Assembly (NCBI GenBank): GCA_026708115.1
Contig: JAPOVL010000008.1
Coordinates: 1 to 51,166 of the forward strand
Direction of reading: 5' to 3'
DNA: 51,166 nt
From: Chloroflexota bacterium
Lineage (GTDB): Bacteria; Chloroflexota; Anaerolineae; Aggregatilineales; Phototrophicaceae
This document shows positions 34,191 to 42,034 of this stretch, piece by piece. Position 1 is the stretch's first letter, and the number at the start of each line of letters is the position of its first letter. Under the pieces are notes generated by a model. That model had not been told where the DNA came from and made no database searches. It saw only the letters and a list, made by a program, of their open reading frames with translations. A program made the translations under genes and the position numbers.

Positions 34191-35294
34191 ATGGACCAAG
34201 TGGACAAACATCGCATTTGTGTGCTCCAGGGTGACGAAACCGGCCAGGAATTGCTCGACGAAGCGCTTCGCGTGCTGGCTCCGGATGTCATTGGCATGTC
34301 GAATCTGTCCTTCGAAACCTTCGACCTGTCGCTGGAAAACCGGCGGCGGACCAAAAACGCCGTCGTTCACGAGGCGGCAGCCTGCATACTCGAGAGCGGA
34401 TTGGGCATTAAAGCTGCTACTATTACGCCGGGCGATCCCGACGATGTCGGCAGCCCAAACGCGCTGCTACGCGATCTGATCCACGGCAGCGTGATCTTGC
34501 GGACGGGCAGGCGCATCCCGTCGGTGCGGCCACTGGCGGGCGTACACGCGCCCATCGCCGTGGTGCGCATGGCCGTGGAAGGCGCCTATGCTGCCAAAGA
34601 ATGGCGCGAAGGCCAGGGACTTGACGAGATCGCCTACAACAAACGTTACATCACGCGCCGCACCTGCCGCGCCGTGGCCGAATTCACCTTTCAATACGCC
34701 GGGCGCATTGGCGCCACCGTCTTTGGCGGTCCCAAATATACCGTCAGCCCCATATACGAAGGTATGTTCAAAGAAGAGTTGGATCGCGCCGCGCAAATCT
34801 ACAAGGGCGTGCGCTACCATCCGCATCTGATCGACGCTACCTATGCGCTGCTTCTGGAAACGAGCGGCGAAGCGCTGGTTATTCCGGCTTTGAATCGCGA
34901 CGGCGATAACTTGAGCGACCTGGTAATGAAGATGTTCGGCACCATTGCCGGCGCCGAATCGATCGTATTCGCCTTCGACCAAGATTTCAACGTCAAGGTG
35001 GCTGTCACCGAAGCCCCGCATGGCACCGCGCCCAGCCTGCAAGGCAAGAACATCGCCAACCCAATGGCAATGATCTTGGCCTGTGGCGCGCTGCTGCGCA
35101 ATATCGACGGCAAGAAAGCCGCCGATGCCAGCCGCGCCATCTATGAAAGCACCCTGGAATCGGTCTACAACGGGATTAAGACGCCGGACTTGGGCGGACG
35201 CGCAAGCACGTCAGAATTCGTGGATGAGGTAATCCGAGAGATTCGCGGCAAACTGGACGTTTGGGATGCCCTGGGCAGTGAACGCGTCATCTAG
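34191..35294 (+). CDS. Isocitrate/isopropylmalate dehydrogenase family protein
   Basis: The 367-residue protein belongs to the beta-decarboxylating dehydrogenase family. The C-terminal cofactor region VAVTEAPHGTAPSLQGKNIANPMAMILACGALL is well conserved, and TPGDPDDVGSPNALLRD and IPSVRPLAGVHAPIAVVRMAVEGAYAAKEW are in the substrate region. The usual RENTEG substrate-loop motif is replaced by RMAVEGAY, so the substrate (isocitrate, isopropylmalate, tartrate or homoisocitrate) cannot be assigned. TGAGG directly abuts the ATG at 34191, so the GTG at 34200 with better spacing may be the true start. A MarR regulator follows after 14 bases. Confidence 0.85.
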   Translation: MDQVDKHRICVLQGDETGQELLDEALRVLAPDVIGMSNLSFETFDLSLENRRRTKNAVVHEAAACILESGLGIKAATITPGDPDDVGSPNALLRDLIHGSVILRTGRRIPSVRPLAGVHAPIAVVRMAVEGAYAAKEWREGQGLDEIAYNKRYITRRTCRAVAEFTFQYAGRIGATVFGGPKYTVSPIYEGMFKEELDRAAQIYKGVRYHPHLIDATYALLLETSGEALVIPALNRDGDNLSDLVMKMFGTIAGAESIVFAFDQDFNVKVAVTEAPHGTAPSLQGKNIANPMAMILACGALLRNIDGKKAADASRAIYESTLESVYNGIKTPDLGGRASTSEFVDEVIREIRGKLDVWDALGSERVI

Positions 35295-35308
35295 GAGGGA
35301 CGGCTGGC

Positions 35309-35767
35309 GTGGACGAAAACCTCGATCGAGATGTGGCCGAGCTTTGGACGCTGCTTTTTGATATCGTCAGCGATGGCGAGAAGCGCCTTGCCAGCCACTT
35401 TGACGCGCACCAACTCACGCCGCCGCAATTCTACGTGCTAAAGACGCTGTCGGAAAACCAGGGCCAATGTCGCATCGGCGATATCGCCCGCGATCATCAT
35501 TTGACCAGCGCCACCATGACCGGCCTGGTTAAGCGTCTGGAAGCCATGGATCCGCCCTTGGTCCGCCGCCGCCGCAGCGCCACCGACGGGCGCTCAGTGG
35601 ACGTTATTCTCACCGACCAGGGCTCGCGCCGCTTTGTCGCGGTGCAGCGCGGCCTGATGGATCAATTGCGCGCCGTTTTCGCTTTGCTGCCGGATGCGGA
35701 ACGCCGCGACATCATCGCCAAAGTGGGCCTCTATTTCGCGATCTTCTCTCAACAGTTTCCCGCCTAG
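35309..35767 (+). CDS. MarR-family transcriptional regulator
   Basis: The 152-residue winged-helix regulator has the MarR pattern LTPPQFYVLKTLSENQGQCRIGDIARDHHLTSATMTGLVKRLEAMDPPLVRRRRSATDGRSVDVILTDQGSR. It starts at GTG with a GGAGGG ribosome binding site nine to ten bases upstream and lies 14 bases after the dehydrogenase gene. It probably controls this two-gene operon in response to a small ligand, perhaps an aromatic or organic acid; the ligand is unknown. Confidence 0.92.
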   Translation: MDENLDRDVAELWTLLFDIVSDGEKRLASHFDAHQLTPPQFYVLKTLSENQGQCRIGDIARDHHLTSATMTGLVKRLEAMDPPLVRRRRSATDGRSVDVILTDQGSRRFVAVQRGLMDQLRAVFALLPDAERRDIIAKVGLYFAIFSQQFPA

Positions 35768-35789
35768 TCGGCTACTTTGGAGGGGCAAA

Positions 35790-37805
35790 TCAATCCTTCA
35801 CATACTTGTCGAACCAGTTGACCATTTCCGTCAGACGACTGATCCGGTGCCCTGGCTCGCCACTGCGAGAAAGTTCGTGCCCTTCGCGCGGATAACGCAG
35901 CATCTTTACTGGCGTGTCCGTCGCCCGCCGGACCCAGGCGAAAAGCTGCTCTCCCTGTTCTATCGGCACGCGAAAATCATTTTCCGAGTGAATGAGCAAC
36001 AGGGGCGTCTTGATGTTGGCGGCGTACTTCAGCGGAGAATTGTCCCAGAAGACCTCATGGTTCTCCCAGGGTTCGGCGTCAAATTCATTTGACATCAGCA
36101 GGGGCACGTCCGATGTGCCGTAGAAACTGCTGATGTTGTAGACGCCGCGCTGGGCCACCGCCGCCTTGAAGCGGTCGCTGTGTGTGATGATCCAGGCCGT
36201 CATGTAACCGCCGTAGGATCCGCCCGTGATGGCCATCCTATTGCCGTCGGCGATGCCGAGCTCGAGAAAAGCGTCCACGCCGGCCATGATGTCGTCCATC
36301 GCGACTGGCCCCCAGGCGGCGTGCAACTTGCGCATGAAGTCTTCGCCGTATCCGCCGCTGCCATGTGGATTGCAGTAGAAAACGGCATATCCGCGCGCGG
36401 CATGGAATTGCCATTCGTGCCACATCGTTTTGGTTGCGTATCCCCAGGTGGCGTGTGGACCGCCGTGAATGTTCAGCGCCAGCGGATAGCGCTGCCCGGG
36501 CTCATAGTCGACCGGCAGCAAGTACCAGCCCTGTACTTCGCCCTGCGGCGATTGAAAGCGAAGCTCCTGCACCTCCTGAACGATGACCTCGCTCAACCAG
36601 TCCTGGTTGAATTGCGTCGCTTCGACGAAATCTCCGTCTTGTAGAATGTAGAGTTCCTGGGGGTTCTGTGGCGTGGAAACTGTCATGGACATCAAACCGC
36701 CGCGACCGATGTCAAATTGCTCGATATCGTACAAGCCGTCGTGCAGCGGGCGCGCAGTATCGCTGGCGGGGTCGTAGATCCAGGGTAGGGTTCTGCCTTC
36801 GCTTTCCACTGCGAATGCCAACTGGTTTTCCGGCGACCAGGCCCAATCAATCGCCTCGCGATCGATTTCCTCGTTGACGATTCGCAGGTCGGAGCCGTCG
36901 GGGGCCATAACGACCAAACGCATGGGAATGTCAGTGACGCCAATCGGCAGGCGCCCGCAAGCCAGCCACTTGCCGTCCGGCGATGGCAGCGGCCCGTAGC
37001 TGCTGTGAGCGCCGTCCGTCATCGGGCTCGCTTGGCCGGAACTCACGTCAATGCGATACAAGTTCTCCGACCGCCACGGTTCGTCGCCTTCGGGGTCCGT
37101 TGTTCGCGATGTGAAAATCGACGCGCCATCGGCGGACCAGCGCGGTTGCGAGTGATCGGCGTTGCTATCCGTGAGGCGGCGGGGTCTGCTCTCGCTGGCT
37201 TCTTCGCTATTAATCACGTAAATCTGATCGTAGCGCTCGTCCACAAAGCTGGTCCCGCGTCGATAGGGAATGCGCCACATCTCGCGCGGGTCCCAGCGCA
37301 TTTGCTCGTCTTCGTCCTGGCGCTCTCGCCGCTGCCTCTTTTCCAGCTTGTCAATGGGCGGCGGCGTATCGCTGTCTTCCCCAGGCGCGCTTTGTCGCTC
37401 GTCCTCGCTTTCCGGCGCCAGGAATGCGATCTGCCTCCCCTCCGGCGACCAAGCCGGGCTATGCGCTCCGTATTTCATATCGGTTAAGGCGCGCGCCTCG
37501 CCGCCAACGCCCTTGGTCGGCAGCAGATATATCTGCGGCTTGTCGCCGCGCGTCGATACAAAGGCCAGATGCTTGCCATCCGGCGACCAGCATGGCCCGC
37601 TGTCTTTGTCCCCGCGCGTCAGTTGAAAGGCTTCCCCGCCGCCGAGCGGAAAGAGCCATATATTGCGCTTGTAGCCGCGTTCCAGCGCATCGGGCGTCAC
37701 TTTGACAAAGGCCACCAACTGCCCGTCCGGGCTGATTTGCGGATCTTGTACATAGTGAATCCTGTTGAGATCTTCTGCGCTGATAGGCCGTTTGCTTTCT
37801 GACAT
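35790..37805 (-). CDS. S9 family prolyl oligopeptidase-type serine peptidase
   Basis: The 671-residue protein has an N-terminal seven-bladed beta-propeller with repeated WSPDG/SPDGK motifs (for example ISPDGQLVAFVKV, CWSPDGKHLAFVSTRGD, SPAWSPEGRQIAFLAP) and a C-terminal alpha/beta hydrolase domain. The nucleophile Ser 530 is in AITGGSYGGYMTAWI; the acid is in LLIHSENDFRVP and the histidine in YPREGHELSRSGEPGHR. It resembles the acylaminoacyl-peptidase subgroup (S9C). There is no signal peptide, so a cytoplasmic peptide-degrading role is likely. The start is ATG with GAGGGAGCC upstream. Confidence 0.93.
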   Translation of the reverse strand: MSESKRPISAEDLNRIHYVQDPQISPDGQLVAFVKVTPDALERGYKRNIWLFPLGGGEAFQLTRGDKDSGPCWSPDGKHLAFVSTRGDKPQIYLLPTKGVGGEARALTDMKYGAHSPAWSPEGRQIAFLAPESEDERQSAPGEDSDTPPPIDKLEKRQRRERQDEDEQMRWDPREMWRIPYRRGTSFVDERYDQIYVINSEEASESRPRRLTDSNADHSQPRWSADGASIFTSRTTDPEGDEPWRSENLYRIDVSSGQASPMTDGAHSSYGPLPSPDGKWLACGRLPIGVTDIPMRLVVMAPDGSDLRIVNEEIDREAIDWAWSPENQLAFAVESEGRTLPWIYDPASDTARPLHDGLYDIEQFDIGRGGLMSMTVSTPQNPQELYILQDGDFVEATQFNQDWLSEVIVQEVQELRFQSPQGEVQGWYLLPVDYEPGQRYPLALNIHGGPHATWGYATKTMWHEWQFHAARGYAVFYCNPHGSGGYGEDFMRKLHAAWGPVAMDDIMAGVDAFLELGIADGNRMAITGGSYGGYMTAWIITHSDRFKAAVAQRGVYNISSFYGTSDVPLLMSNEFDAEPWENHEVFWDNSPLKYAANIKTPLLLIHSENDFRVPIEQGEQLFAWVRRATDTPVKMLRYPREGHELSRSGEPGHRISRLTEMVNWFDKYVKD

Positions 37806-38045
37806 ATCGGCTCCCTCGCAATTTAATGACGATTAGCGCTAAATTAGTGCAAGTAAATGATGAGTATCAAAAATTGGGACGAACGGTATTGGGTTCAGCG
37901 AAACGCCCGCAAAATAGGTTCGCTGTCGGTTTTTTTCTGTGCTCTCAGTAAATCCGAGCAAGTTAGGAAACAAGTCAGGGTCTGAAATCTACCCCTCAAT
38001 AAATCCATAGCAATGGAGGGTAAGCCAGTCGCAGCACGCTATACA

Positions 38046-38090
38046 CCCCCTCTCCAATGCTTTGGGGAGGGGGCCGGGGGGTGGGGTAGA
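38046..38090. repeat. GC-rich inverted intergenic repeat (CCCCCTCTCC type)
   Basis: CCCCCTCTCC and GGGGAGGGGG pair around a short loop and are followed by CCGGGGGGTGGGG. A related element with the CCCCCTCTCCCC and GGCCGGGGGTGAGGGG parts is at 50995-51075. Confidence 0.7.
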
Positions 38091-38142
38091 CAGGCGTAGA
38101 ATCCTCATTACTTACTTGGACTTACTTCTGTGTCTTCTTGTT

Positions 38143-38226
38143 AAGTAAACCACGCTCTGCGGTTGCCGAGCAGGTTTATTATTTTGTGTGAGCGCGGTAG
38201 CCCAATTTCGCTGCCGCCGAGCGGCT
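38143..38226 (+). repeat. Dispersed ~90 bp intergenic repeat, copy 5
   Basis: AGTAAACCACG, then TTTATTATTTTGTGTGAGCG, and the terminal TTCGCTGCCGCCGAGCGGCTT are shared with copies 2 and 6. The hairpin region is altered (CTCTGCGGTTGCCGAG). Confidence 0.75.
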
Positions 38227-38231
38227 TTTTT

Positions 38232-38264
38232 AGTAAACCACGATCTGTGCTAGCCGAGCGGCTG
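38232..38264 (+). repeat. Partial copy of the dispersed repeat in tandem with copy 5
   Basis: AGTAAACCACG is repeated, followed by TAGCCGAGCGGCTGTG. It looks like the two ends of the element with the middle deleted. Confidence 0.6.
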
Positions 38265-38300
38265 TGCTTAGATATTGTTGCGCGTCTCAAATGCATTTAC

Positions 38301-38897
38301 TTAGATCCTTATGCCGGGCAGCCCCGTTTGCAGCAATTCGTCGAAATTGTCCCGCTTTACAAGATCGCCAATAGGTTGCGGCGCTGGCGGCCGCTCCAGT
38401 GCCGGGCTCAAGTCAAGTTGCCACCAGCCCGTATCGCGCCAGGCCCCGGCTTTGAATCCGACATTTCTGAAGACCCCGATTTCTTGAAAGCCCAGCGTCT
38501 CGTGCGCTCGGATGCTCGCGGCATTTGGCAAGGCAATGACGCCGACGGCGCTGCGGTAACCCTGTTCGCGCAGAATCGCCAATAGCGACGCGTACAATGC
38601 GCGCGCGACCCCGCGGCGCTGATAGCCCTCGCGCACATAAACTGTCGTCTCCGTCGTCCACTGGTAGGCCTCTCGGCTGCGAAAAGCGCTGGCATAAGCA
38701 TAGCCGGCTATCCGCTCGTCAATCTCGCAGACGAGCCAGGGATACTGACGCAATGTCTTCGCGATTCGCTCAGCAATTTCGCTGGCGTCAGGCACATCAT
38801 GCTCGAATGAAATATGTGTGAGGCGAACGATAGGGCTGTAAATCTCAAGGATCTGCGCTGCGTCATTTTTGCAAGCGAGGCGAATCTTGACGCTCAT
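38301..38897 (-). CDS. GNAT family N-acetyltransferase (phosphinothricin acetyltransferase-like)
   Basis: The 198-residue acetyltransferase has the pattern of the Pat/MnaT group: IRLACKNDAAQILEIYSPIVRLTHISFEHDVP, IAGYAYASAFRSREAYQWTTETTVYVREGYQRRGVARALYASLLAILREQGY (acetyl-CoA motif QRRGVA) and LPNAASIRAHETLGFQEIGVFRNVGFKAGAWRDTGWW. Relatives acetylate phosphinothricin or methionine sulfoximine and other amino acid analogues. The C-terminal 30 residues extend beyond the domain. The start codon is six bases after the def stop, so the two form an operon. Confidence 0.9.
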   Translation of the reverse strand: MSVKIRLACKNDAAQILEIYSPIVRLTHISFEHDVPDASEIAERIAKTLRQYPWLVCEIDERIAGYAYASAFRSREAYQWTTETTVYVREGYQRRGVARALYASLLAILREQGYRSAVGVIALPNAASIRAHETLGFQEIGVFRNVGFKAGAWRDTGWWQLDLSPALERPPAPQPIGDLVKRDNFDELLQTGLPGIRI

Positions 38898-38903
38898 GGG
38901 AGT

Positions 38904-39431
38904 TCAGGCTTCTTTTTCCACGATGCCGTCTTCTTCTTCCGGGCGCCAGACTCTAGTCGCGATATCGATGAAGAGCTTGCCATCCAGGTGATCAATCTCG
39001 TGCTGGAAGACCCGCGCCAACCAGTCGCTGGCTTGCAGACACATGGGCTCGCCGTTTCGATCTTGCCCCGTCACCTCGATACTTTGATGGCGCTCTACAT
39101 CGCCCAGCAGACCCGGCAAGGACAGGCAGCCCTCTACCCCGGAAATCGTATCGTGACTGCGCTTGCTAATTTTTGGATTTGCCACGACATACAGTTTGCC
39201 AGCATCGTCGCCGTATATTTCTTGGCTGTTCTCATCATCTGGCAGCCGCACCAAGATTAAACGCAAGCTTTGAGCGACTTGTGGACCCGCCAAACCGACG
39301 CCTTCCGCTTCAATCATGGTTTCGTACATGTCGTTGATCAGGTCTTGCAGCGTGGCGCCAAAATCGTTTATGCGGGCCGCTTGCCTGCGCAGGACGGGAT
39401 TGTCGGGTTGGATGACTTCCAGCAAACTCAT
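38904..39431 (-). CDS. def: Peptide deformylase
   Basis: This enzyme removes the formyl group from the N-terminal methionine of new proteins. The 175 residues contain the three family motifs: motif 1 GVGLAGPQV, motif 2 EGCLSLPG with the metal-binding Cys, and motif 3 QHEIDHLDG with the two metal His and catalytic Glu. Motif 1 has Gly in place of the common Ala (GLAAPQ). It is followed closely by the GNAT gene. Confidence 0.97.
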   Translation of the reverse strand: MSLLEVIQPDNPVLRRQAARINDFGATLQDLINDMYETMIEAEGVGLAGPQVAQSLRLILVRLPDDENSQEIYGDDAGKLYVVANPKISKRSHDTISGVEGCLSLPGLLGDVERHQSIEVTGQDRNGEPMCLQASDWLARVFQHEIDHLDGKLFIDIATRVWRPEEEDGIVEKEA

Positions 39432-39724
39432 GGCCGTGGTCTCGTATAAGTTTCAGACAAGGCGCATATTGTAGCGCAAAAATCCGCTGCGGACTATAGG
39501 CTGATCGCTGCCAGATCCTGCGGGCGACCTCGCTCGCCGACGCGCTCGCCGACGGCGCGCCTGCCGGGGATCCGGTCTCGAAGTTTACACGATGTTTACA
39601 AAAACGTTACGGTCTTGTCATCATTTTTTGGCATAATGGTGTTAGGCATTGCCCTGGCTTGCGAATGTCGAAAACTGCCTTAAGCAAGGAGGCGGCAAAT
39701 CCCGTTTTCTATTGAGAGTTGGCT

Positions 39725-40408
39725 ATGAGCGAAACGATCTTGGTCGTCGACGACGAGCAAAAAATAATCGATCTGGCGCGAATGTACCTGGAACAGGATG
39801 GCTATCAGGTAACCTGCGCCACAGACGGGCTTAGCGCCCGTCGTCAGATCGTGGAAGACGCGCCCAACCTGGTTGTCCTCGATCTCATGCTGCCTGGAAT
39901 GGACGGCTTGGAGGTCTGTCGAAAGGTGCGCGCCGAGTCCGACGTCCCGATTATCATGCTGACCGCGCGCGCCGACGATATTGATAAGATTGTCGGTTTG
40001 GAATTGGGCGCGGACGACTATCTAACCAAGCCCTTCAATCCGCGGGAGTTGGTCGCGCGCGTCAAGGCGATCCTCCGTCGAACCGATCGCGCCAACAATC
40101 ACGCAGACGCGCCCATGCCGATCGTGGTTGGCAATTTGCGCATTGATGCCCAGCGCCGCACAGTCGAGGTGGCGGGCCTGGGGGTAGTCCTGCGCATGAA
40201 AGAATTCGACTTGCTGCAAACCCTGGCGGAGAATAAGGGCGTCGTCTACAGCCGCGAGCGACTGCTGGATGTTGTTTGGGGATATGACTTCGCCGGAGAA
40301 ACCCGCACAGTCGATGTGCATATCGCCCACTTGCGGCACAAACTCAAGGGCATGGAAGCTAGCATCGAGACCGTATGGGGTGTGGGTTACAAGCTCGATG
40401 ACCGCTAG
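39725..40408 (+). CDS. OmpR/PhoB-family response regulator
   Basis: The 227-residue protein has a receiver domain (ILVVDDEQK, phosphoacceptor Asp 53 in LVVLDLMLPGMDGLE, Thr in IIMLTARAD, Lys in DDYLTKPFNPRELVARVKAILRR) and a winged-helix DNA-binding domain (LRMKEFDLLQTLAENKGVVYSRERLLDVVWGYDFAGETRTVDVHIAHLRHKLKG). The ATG at 39725 is chosen from the conserved MSETILVVDDE start. It is paired with the histidine kinase that follows after a repeat copy. Confidence 0.96.
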   Translation: MSETILVVDDEQKIIDLARMYLEQDGYQVTCATDGLSARRQIVEDAPNLVVLDLMLPGMDGLEVCRKVRAESDVPIIMLTARADDIDKIVGLELGADDYLTKPFNPRELVARVKAILRRTDRANNHADAPMPIVVGNLRIDAQRRTVEVAGLGVVLRMKEFDLLQTLAENKGVVYSRERLLDVVWGYDFAGETRTVDVHIAHLRHKLKGMEASIETVWGVGYKLDDR

Positions 40409-40427
40409 TCGCTTGCGCCCGTTCTTA

Positions 40428-40515
40428 TTTGATAAACCACCTCGCTCATGCAACGAGAAGGCCTATTATCATGCGCGAGCGCGGTAGACCTTTTTCGCTG
40501 CCGCCGAGCGGCTTT
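40428..40515 (+). repeat. Dispersed ~90 bp intergenic repeat, copy 6 (overlaps kinase start)
   Basis: GATAAACCACCTCGC-TCAT-GCAACGAGAAGG, TATTATCATGCGCGAGCGCGG and TTTTTCGCTGCCGCCGAGCGGCTT match copies 1, 2 and 5. The copy lies between the response regulator stop and the kinase and carries the kinase start codons (TTG 40429, ATG 40471), so the first residues of the kinase are repeat-encoded. Confidence 0.8.
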
Positions 40516-41988
40516 GGATTACGCCTGAGGCTGCTAACATCCTACCTCGTTCTTTTGATGGTAGCGCTCGGCGTAATTGCCGTAGCGCTCTTGCTCTTGA
40601 TCGGAAACCGACCCGCGCCTCCGCAACCGACTTATGAGCGATTGGCCGCCTTGACCCAGGGATTGAACCTGCTGGACTTTATCGCCGATATGCCCCGGGA
40701 CGCCAATCTCGCTTTCATTCAAGAACAAATTCCCGAATTGCTGGATGCCTTCGCCGACTCGCGTAATGTCCGTACCATGCAAATCTGGTTGACCCAAGAC
40801 GGACCCATGGTGCTCTACGACAGCGCCAACAGATTTGAGCCAGGTCAAGCCATCCACTTGCGCGTCGACAGCTACAAAAGCGATCCGCTGGCGAAGGTCT
40901 TGCGACGGGACGGGGAGCAGTTCTTCGGCGCATTTGCCGATCCCGGCGGCAGCGAATGGCTCTATGGCGGGGTCATGTTTCGACAGCAGCGCCGTTTGCT
41001 TGGCCGCTCACCGGGCGACAATCTCTGGATCTTGGCCGAGCCGCGGCCAACCGTGCGCCTGCACGAGACATTGGCCGTCTTCAGCAATTCCCTGGCCCCG
41101 CCTCTCATTCAGGCCGGGCTTGCCGGTATTGCCTTTTCGATTATCCTGGCGGCGCTGATCAGCCGTACCATTGCCAAACCGCTGCAGCGGCTTGCTATCG
41201 CCGCCACCGATGTCGCTCGCGGTGATTATGCGGTTCATGTGCCGGCCAGCGGTCCGCCGGAACTGCGATCGCTGGCGAATTCCTTCAATCGCATGACGTC
41301 GGAAGTCCTGGCCGCCAACAACGCCCAGCGAGACTTTCTCGGCAATGTATCGCACGACTTGAAGACCCCTTTAACGTCGATTCAGGGCTATTCCCAGGCC
41401 ATCATCGATGGCGCCGCGGAAGATCCGAAAGCGGCAGCGCAGGTCATATACGAAGAGGCAAGCCGTCTAAGCCGCATGGTGGTGGAATTGACCGACCTGG
41501 AGCAATTGCAAGCGGGTCGGCTGTCGATGAAACTTGAGACCATTGATATGTCTCTGCTGGCCGAAGGCGTAGTGCAGAGCTTGCAGCTGCTGGCGGCAAA
41601 CCAGGGCATTGAGCTGGAGTCCTCCTGCAAGACTGTGCCGGCGATCCGTGGAGACGGCGACCGCCTGGCGCAAGTGCTAACCAACCTCGTCGGCAACGCC
41701 CTGAAGTTTACCGAGCCTGGAGGCGTCGTGCGCGTGGCGACCAAGGCGCAAGGGCACGGTGTTACCGTGACAATTCATGATACCGGCATTGGGATCGCCG
41801 CAGAGGAACTGCCGCGCGTATTCGAACGCTTCTATCAAGTCGATAAAGCGCGCGGTCCGCGCCGGGGTACTGGCCTGGGCCTGGCGATTGCGCAAGAAAT
41901 CGTGGAGGCGCACAGCGGCAAGATCACCGTGCGCAGCCCGGGACGGAATCGTGGCACGGTCTTCAGAATCTGGTTGCCGGGCATATAA
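40471..41988 (+). CDS. Sensor histidine kinase
   Basis: About 505 residues from the ATG at 40471. Order: transmembrane helix near residues 20-42, extracytoplasmic sensor region to about 200, second transmembrane helix (LIQAGLAGIAFSIILAALIS), HAMP (RTIAKPLQRLAIAATDVARGDYAVHVP), HisKA with phosphoacceptor His 295 in NVSHDLKTPLTSIQGYSQAI, and HATPase (LTNLVGNALKFTEPGG, DTGIGIAAEELPRVFERFYQVD, GTGLGLAIAQEIVEAHSG). It is the partner of the preceding regulator; the stimulus is unknown. The N-terminal residues RERGRPFSLPPSG are translated from the dispersed repeat, so the ancestral start may have been lost or replaced. Confidence 0.93.
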   Translation: MRERGRPFSLPPSGFGLRLRLLTSYLVLLMVALGVIAVALLLLIGNRPAPPQPTYERLAALTQGLNLLDFIADMPRDANLAFIQEQIPELLDAFADSRNVRTMQIWLTQDGPMVLYDSANRFEPGQAIHLRVDSYKSDPLAKVLRRDGEQFFGAFADPGGSEWLYGGVMFRQQRRLLGRSPGDNLWILAEPRPTVRLHETLAVFSNSLAPPLIQAGLAGIAFSIILAALISRTIAKPLQRLAIAATDVARGDYAVHVPASGPPELRSLANSFNRMTSEVLAANNAQRDFLGNVSHDLKTPLTSIQGYSQAIIDGAAEDPKAAAQVIYEEASRLSRMVVELTDLEQLQAGRLSMKLETIDMSLLAEGVVQSLQLLAANQGIELESSCKTVPAIRGDGDRLAQVLTNLVGNALKFTEPGGVVRVATKAQGHGVTVTIHDTGIGIAAEELPRVFERFYQVDKARGPRRGTGLGLAIAQEIVEAHSGKITVRSPGRNRGTVFRIWLPGI

Positions 41989-42034
41989 GCAGTCTGTCGA
42001 TTCATGGTTTCTGGCGAACTAGAGTGCCTTTGCG

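Larger units (their letters stand above)
37806..38300. other. Intergenic region rich in repeats
   Basis: Between the S9 peptidase and GNAT genes there is a GC-rich palindromic repeat (38046-38090), a full copy of the dispersed ~90 bp repeat (38143-38226) and a partial tandem copy (38232-38264). No credible gene is seen. Confidence 0.7.

Noticed and set aside
39600..39650. Possible promoter with CATAAT before the response regulator
   Set aside because: The TTGTCA and CATAAT-like hexamers are at unsuitable spacing, so I do not call it.
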